A stretch of DNA of 13,604 nt from an uncultured Mycoplasmatota bacterium. Its GTDB lineage: Bacteria > Bacillota_I > Bacilli_A > RF39 > UBA660. Where the stretch lies: NCBI GenBank assembly GCA_947572405.1, contig CANPBV010000035.1, positions 1 through 13,604 of the forward strand. The letters run 5' to 3'. The notes beneath the pieces are model-generated. The model had not been told where the DNA came from, searched no databases, and saw only the letters and a program-made list of their open reading frames with translations. The translations under genes were made by a program, and so were the position numbers. Positions 11,540-13,604 of this stretch are shown one piece after another. Each line of letters opens with the position of its first letter. The first letter of the stretch is position 1.

Positions 11540-11948
11540 GTACTATCTATTCATTGTTAGAAGTGATTTTTATGAGGTATATAAAGATAACAGCTTTGTT
11601 TTATATAAAACATTGGAAAATTTATGGAAAATCAAAAAAAGCGATTTTAGTTATGGACTTTCTTTATATGATGCACTTTGCCAAACCTTTGATGTAGAAT
11701 TATTAAATCGTTATTTTAGAGGAAAATATCAAAATCGAATTATGTCTGAGAAGAATAGACATATCATTGTAAACAAGCAAAAAAAATACTATGTTTTAAT
11801 AGAACTACACTATTCATGTACAATCGTTTTAACAAATATTAATATGCCTAATATATTGAGGGACTTTAATTATTATAATAGAAAAATCTTTGTTTGCGAT
11901 TTTGTTAATGAAGACTTTTTTTGGTTGAATAATCAATATCAAAAATAA
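11532..11948 (+). CDS. sirA: SirA-like sporulation inhibitor of replication
   Basis: In Bacillus SirA binds DnaA domain I and stops new rounds of replication when sporulation begins. This 138-residue protein shows the family layout as I know it: an N-terminal KYYLFIVRSDFYEVYKDN that parallels the YYTYLIKEEFANHYFG type start, a middle beta-strand segment (about 74-102), and a C-terminal FVCDFVNEDFFWLN, which parallels the conserved D-F-x5-W-L-N end. Position between the lexA-side SOS gene and yneF agrees with the Bacillus order. The ribosome binding site is GGTGAT, close to ATG. Identity is low by eye, so the family call rests on end motifs, length and synteny together. A Spo0A-box match upstream supports it. 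No Spo0A or DnaA is in the window. Confidence 0.72.
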   Translation: MRKYYLFIVRSDFYEVYKDNSFVLYKTLENLWKIKKSDFSYGLSLYDALCQTFDVELLNRYFRGKYQNRIMSEKNRHIIVNKQKKYYVLIELHYSCTIVLTNINMPNILRDFNYYNRKIFVCDFVNEDFFWLNNQYQK

Positions 11949-11970
11949 CTGACAAAGCCAAATTAAGAAA

Positions 11971-12001
11971 TAATAAAGCATTATCTGCATATACTTTATT
12001 A
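11971..12001. repeat. 8-bp inverted repeat between sirA and yneF
   Basis: TAATAAAG (11971-11978) and CTTTATTA (11994-12001), gap 15. The stem is AT-rich and no T run follows, so it is at best a weak terminator; it may be chance. Confidence 0.3.
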
Positions 12002-12008
12002 AATCATC

Positions 12009-12037
12009 TTGAAAACTTGTTTTGTTTTTAGTACAAT
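12009..12037 (+). promoter_or_regulatory. Sigma-A promoter of yneF
   Basis: TTGAAA (12009-12014), a 17-base spacer and TACAAT (12032-12037), ending 20 bases before the yneF start codon. It probably also drives the hydrolase and murF. Confidence 0.7.
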
Positions 12038-12057
12038 ATAATAAAAGGAGGAATATT

Positions 12058-12285
12058 ATGAACTGGGGAGCCTTTTTCTTAGATATATTAAAAATATTAG
12101 GTGGCCTAATTGCTGGAGGAATATTAGGTTTCTTTATTGCAAGAAATTATATGAAAAAATATATGAAAAAAAATCCACCAATTAATGAACAAATGATACG
12201 CTCAATGATGGCAGGGATGGGAAGAACCCCTAGCCAGAAGCAAGTAAATCAGATGATGAAACAAATGACTAAATATATGGATTAG
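12058..12285 (+). CDS. yneF: YneF (UPF0154) small membrane protein
   Basis: A 75-residue protein of the UPF0154 family, found widely in Firmicutes and Mollicutes, with no established function. Residues 3-28 are one membrane helix with a glycine-rich face (LGGLIAGGILGFFIARNYM). The conserved cytosolic tail reads NPPINEQMIRSMMAGMGRTP then SQKQVNQMMKQM, the family signature. The ATG at 12058 is chosen because AAAGGAGG lies 6 bases upstream (12044-12051) and the family begins there; an upstream in-frame start at 12022 would precede the promoter -10. It follows sirA, as in Bacillus. Confidence 0.93.
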   Translation: MNWGAFFLDILKILGGLIAGGILGFFIARNYMKKYMKKNPPINEQMIRSMMAGMGRTPSQKQVNQMMKQMTKYMD

Positions 12286-12312
12286 CCATTGTTTTTTTTA
12301 GAAGGGGGATTT

Positions 12313-12996
12313 ATGAAGCCAATCATTGGTATTGTAGGCAGACCAGATACTTTAAAAAGTGATCGTAAGGTGGATATTGTTTATCAAAGTATTCGAAAGA
12401 TTATTGTAGAATTAGATGCAATTCCATTTGCAATCATTCCACCAATAACAAAGGAAAATGAAAAGTTAAATTCTATAGAACAGCAGGACTTAAATAGACT
12501 CTTAAAACTATGTGATGGATTTGTTTTTCAAGGAGGAGATGATTTTTATAACTATGATTTGTACATTGTAGATTATGCTTACAAAAATAATATTCCAAGT
12601 GTAGGAATCTGTTTAGGAATGCAACTGATGAGCGTTTATAAAAATGGCGTACTTGGAAAGTTAAATACAAATATGCATCATCAATTAAAGGATTATGTAC
12701 ATTCTGTTAAAATAAAAGAAGATTCTAAACTAGCTTCTATTTTAAAAATGACAGAATTGGAAGTGAATAGTAGGCATCATGAATATATTATTCAAACGGA
12801 TTTGGAAGTAGTGGCAACTTCTACAGATGTTATAGAAGCAGTAGAGGATAAAAACAAAACCTTTTTTATTGGAGTGCAATGGCACCCAGAAGATATGATT
12901 GCATATGATGAAGTAATGAAGAGACTTTGGTCTGCTTTCATAGAAACTTGTAGGGAGTGTTCATATGAATCTAAAAGAAGTGATTTTGAAATGTAA
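12313..12996 (+). CDS. Class I glutamine-amidotransferase-like hydrolase (peptidase C26 family)
   Basis: Of 227 residues, most form a gamma-glutamyl hydrolase-type fold. The nucleophile elbow is VGICLGMQL with Cys100; the oxyanion-side QGGDD is at 73-77; the catalytic pair His191 and Glu193 lies in VQWHPED. The family cleaves gamma-glutamyl bonds, for example in gamma-glutamyl-GABA (PuuD) or peptides, and may act on other amides. The substrate is not visible from sequence. The start at 12313 follows AAGGGGGA (12302-12309) and the family opening KPIIGIVGR. It lies 27 bases after yneF and overlaps murF by 32 bases, so a cell-wall link (a gamma-D-Glu bond in peptidoglycan precursors) is an attractive but unproven idea. 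The C-terminal residues ECSYESKRSDFEM lie in the overlap. Confidence 0.85.
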   Translation: MKPIIGIVGRPDTLKSDRKVDIVYQSIRKIIVELDAIPFAIIPPITKENEKLNSIEQQDLNRLLKLCDGFVFQGGDDFYNYDLYIVDYAYKNNIPSVGICLGMQLMSVYKNGVLGKLNTNMHHQLKDYVHSVKIKEDSKLASILKMTELEVNSRHHEYIIQTDLEVVATSTDVIEAVEDKNKTFFIGVQWHPEDMIAYDEVMKRLWSAFIETCRECSYESKRSDFEM

Positions 12997-13604
12997 TGGG
13001 ACCATTTTAAATACTGACAGTTCAATACCAGAAACATTTCATCGCATCAAAACTGATACAAGAGAGTTAGAAAAGGGAGATATTTTTGTTGCTTTAAAGG
13101 GGAAAAACTATGATGGACATCAATATATAGAAGAAGCGATTCAAAAAGGAGCAAGTGCTGTTATTGTTGAAGAAGAAATAACAAGTACCAATATTCCCGT
13201 AATAAAAGTAGCGGATACTTATCAAGCCTTATTTGATTTGGCGCACCTTTATTTAGAAACTTACCCAGTATTTGTAGTTGCAATTACTGGAAGTGTTGGA
13301 AAAACAACGACCAAAGAATTGATTGCGACTGTGTTAGAAAAAAAATATCGTGTTTTAAAAAGCAAAGGAAATAAAAACAATCGAATTGGAATTCCACAAA
13401 CGATTTTTGAACTAAATAAAAATATAGAATGTTTGGTAGTAGAACTTGGAATGAACCATTTTCATGAAATTGATCAATTATCAGATTTAGTCAAACCAAA
13501 CATTGCAGCTATTACGAATATTGGAAGTGCTCATATTGGGAATTTAGGTTCTAAAAAAAATATTTTAAAAGCCAAAATGGAAATCCTTTCAGGAATGGAG
13601 GGAG
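12965..13604 (+). CDS. murF: MurF, UDP-MurNAc-tripeptide:D-Ala-D-Ala ligase (partial, runs off the window)
   Basis: The cytosolic ATP-dependent ligase that adds D-alanyl-D-alanine to the peptidoglycan precursor. The 213 residues present cover the N-terminal substrate domain (about 1-100, with IKTDTRELEKGDIFVALKG and YDGHQYI) and the first part of the central ATPase domain. Motifs are the P-loop GSVGKTTTKE (109-118, Lys113), NKNNRIGIPQT (136-146), ELGMNHFHEIDQLS (160-173), TNIGSAHIGNLGS (184-196) and AKMEI (203-207), whose Lys204 fits the carbamylated lysine of Mur ligases. The reading frame stays open to the last base; the remaining half lies outside. It starts within the hydrolase gene (overlap 12965-12996), with GGGAG at 12953-12957 as ribosome binding site. 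Confidence 0.95.
   Translation, partial: MNLKEVILKCNGTILNTDSSIPETFHRIKTDTRELEKGDIFVALKGKNYDGHQYIEEAIQKGASAVIVEEEITSTNIPVIKVADTYQALFDLAHLYLETYPVFVVAITGSVGKTTTKELIATVLEKKYRVLKSKGNKNNRIGIPQTIFELNKNIECLVVELGMNHFHEIDQLSDLVKPNIAAITNIGSAHIGNLGSKKNILKAKMEILSGMEG

Overview
The window comes from a low-GC Gram-positive bacterium (Firmicutes/Bacilli-like). Strong purine-rich ribosome binding sites precede nearly every gene. Promoters are of the sigma-A type, mostly with an extended -10 (TGnTATAAT). LexA boxes are of the Gram-positive form GAAC-N4-GTTC. Two gene orders match Bacillus as I remember it: lspA followed by a YlyB/RluD-type pseudouridine synthase, and lexA divergent from a small SOS gene followed by sirA and yneF. 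I cannot name the genus. A sirA gene with a perfect Spo0A-box match upstream suggests a spore-forming lineage, or one that recently was.

Layout. 1-940: a RhuM-Fic gene broken by one in-frame TAA. 960-1137: a good promoter in front of a 46-codon stump of a Nudix gene. 1198-3634: a stand-alone CinA C-terminal domain (NMN deamidase family), an NrtR-like Nudix/winged-helix protein with a degraded Nudix box, and two tandem lipoproteins sharing an unrecognised four-cysteine domain, one of them with an inserted rhodanese domain; an intrinsic terminator follows. 3689-5033: lspA and a 23S rRNA pseudouridine synthase, overlapping. 5020-5469 (minus): TspO. 5572-7357: a rhomboid protease with a soluble N-terminal domain, coupled to queH. 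7409-9388: transketolase, closed by a 17-bp-stem terminator shared with a minus-strand tandem-HTH regulator (9499-9936). 10073-10575: two small single-pass membrane proteins of unknown function.

10560-12285 is the most interesting part. lexA (minus) faces a short gene on the plus strand. Between them lie two LexA boxes, one on the lexA -35 and one inside a perfect TTGACA-17-TATAAT promoter. That promoter reads into a 48-codon ORF (11331-11477) encoding a tiny single-pass membrane protein, at the position where Bacillus and Staphylococcus carry the SOS division inhibitors YneA and SosA. Next come a SirA-like replication inhibitor, with a perfect Spo0A box 41 bp upstream and a 9-bp inverted repeat across its start codon, and then yneF. 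DNA-damage control of division and sporulation control of replication initiation would thus sit side by side.

12313-13604: a class I glutamine-amidotransferase-like hydrolase (peptidase C26 family) overlapping the start of murF, which runs off the right edge. I saw no tRNA, rRNA, CRISPR array, insertion sequence or riboswitch.
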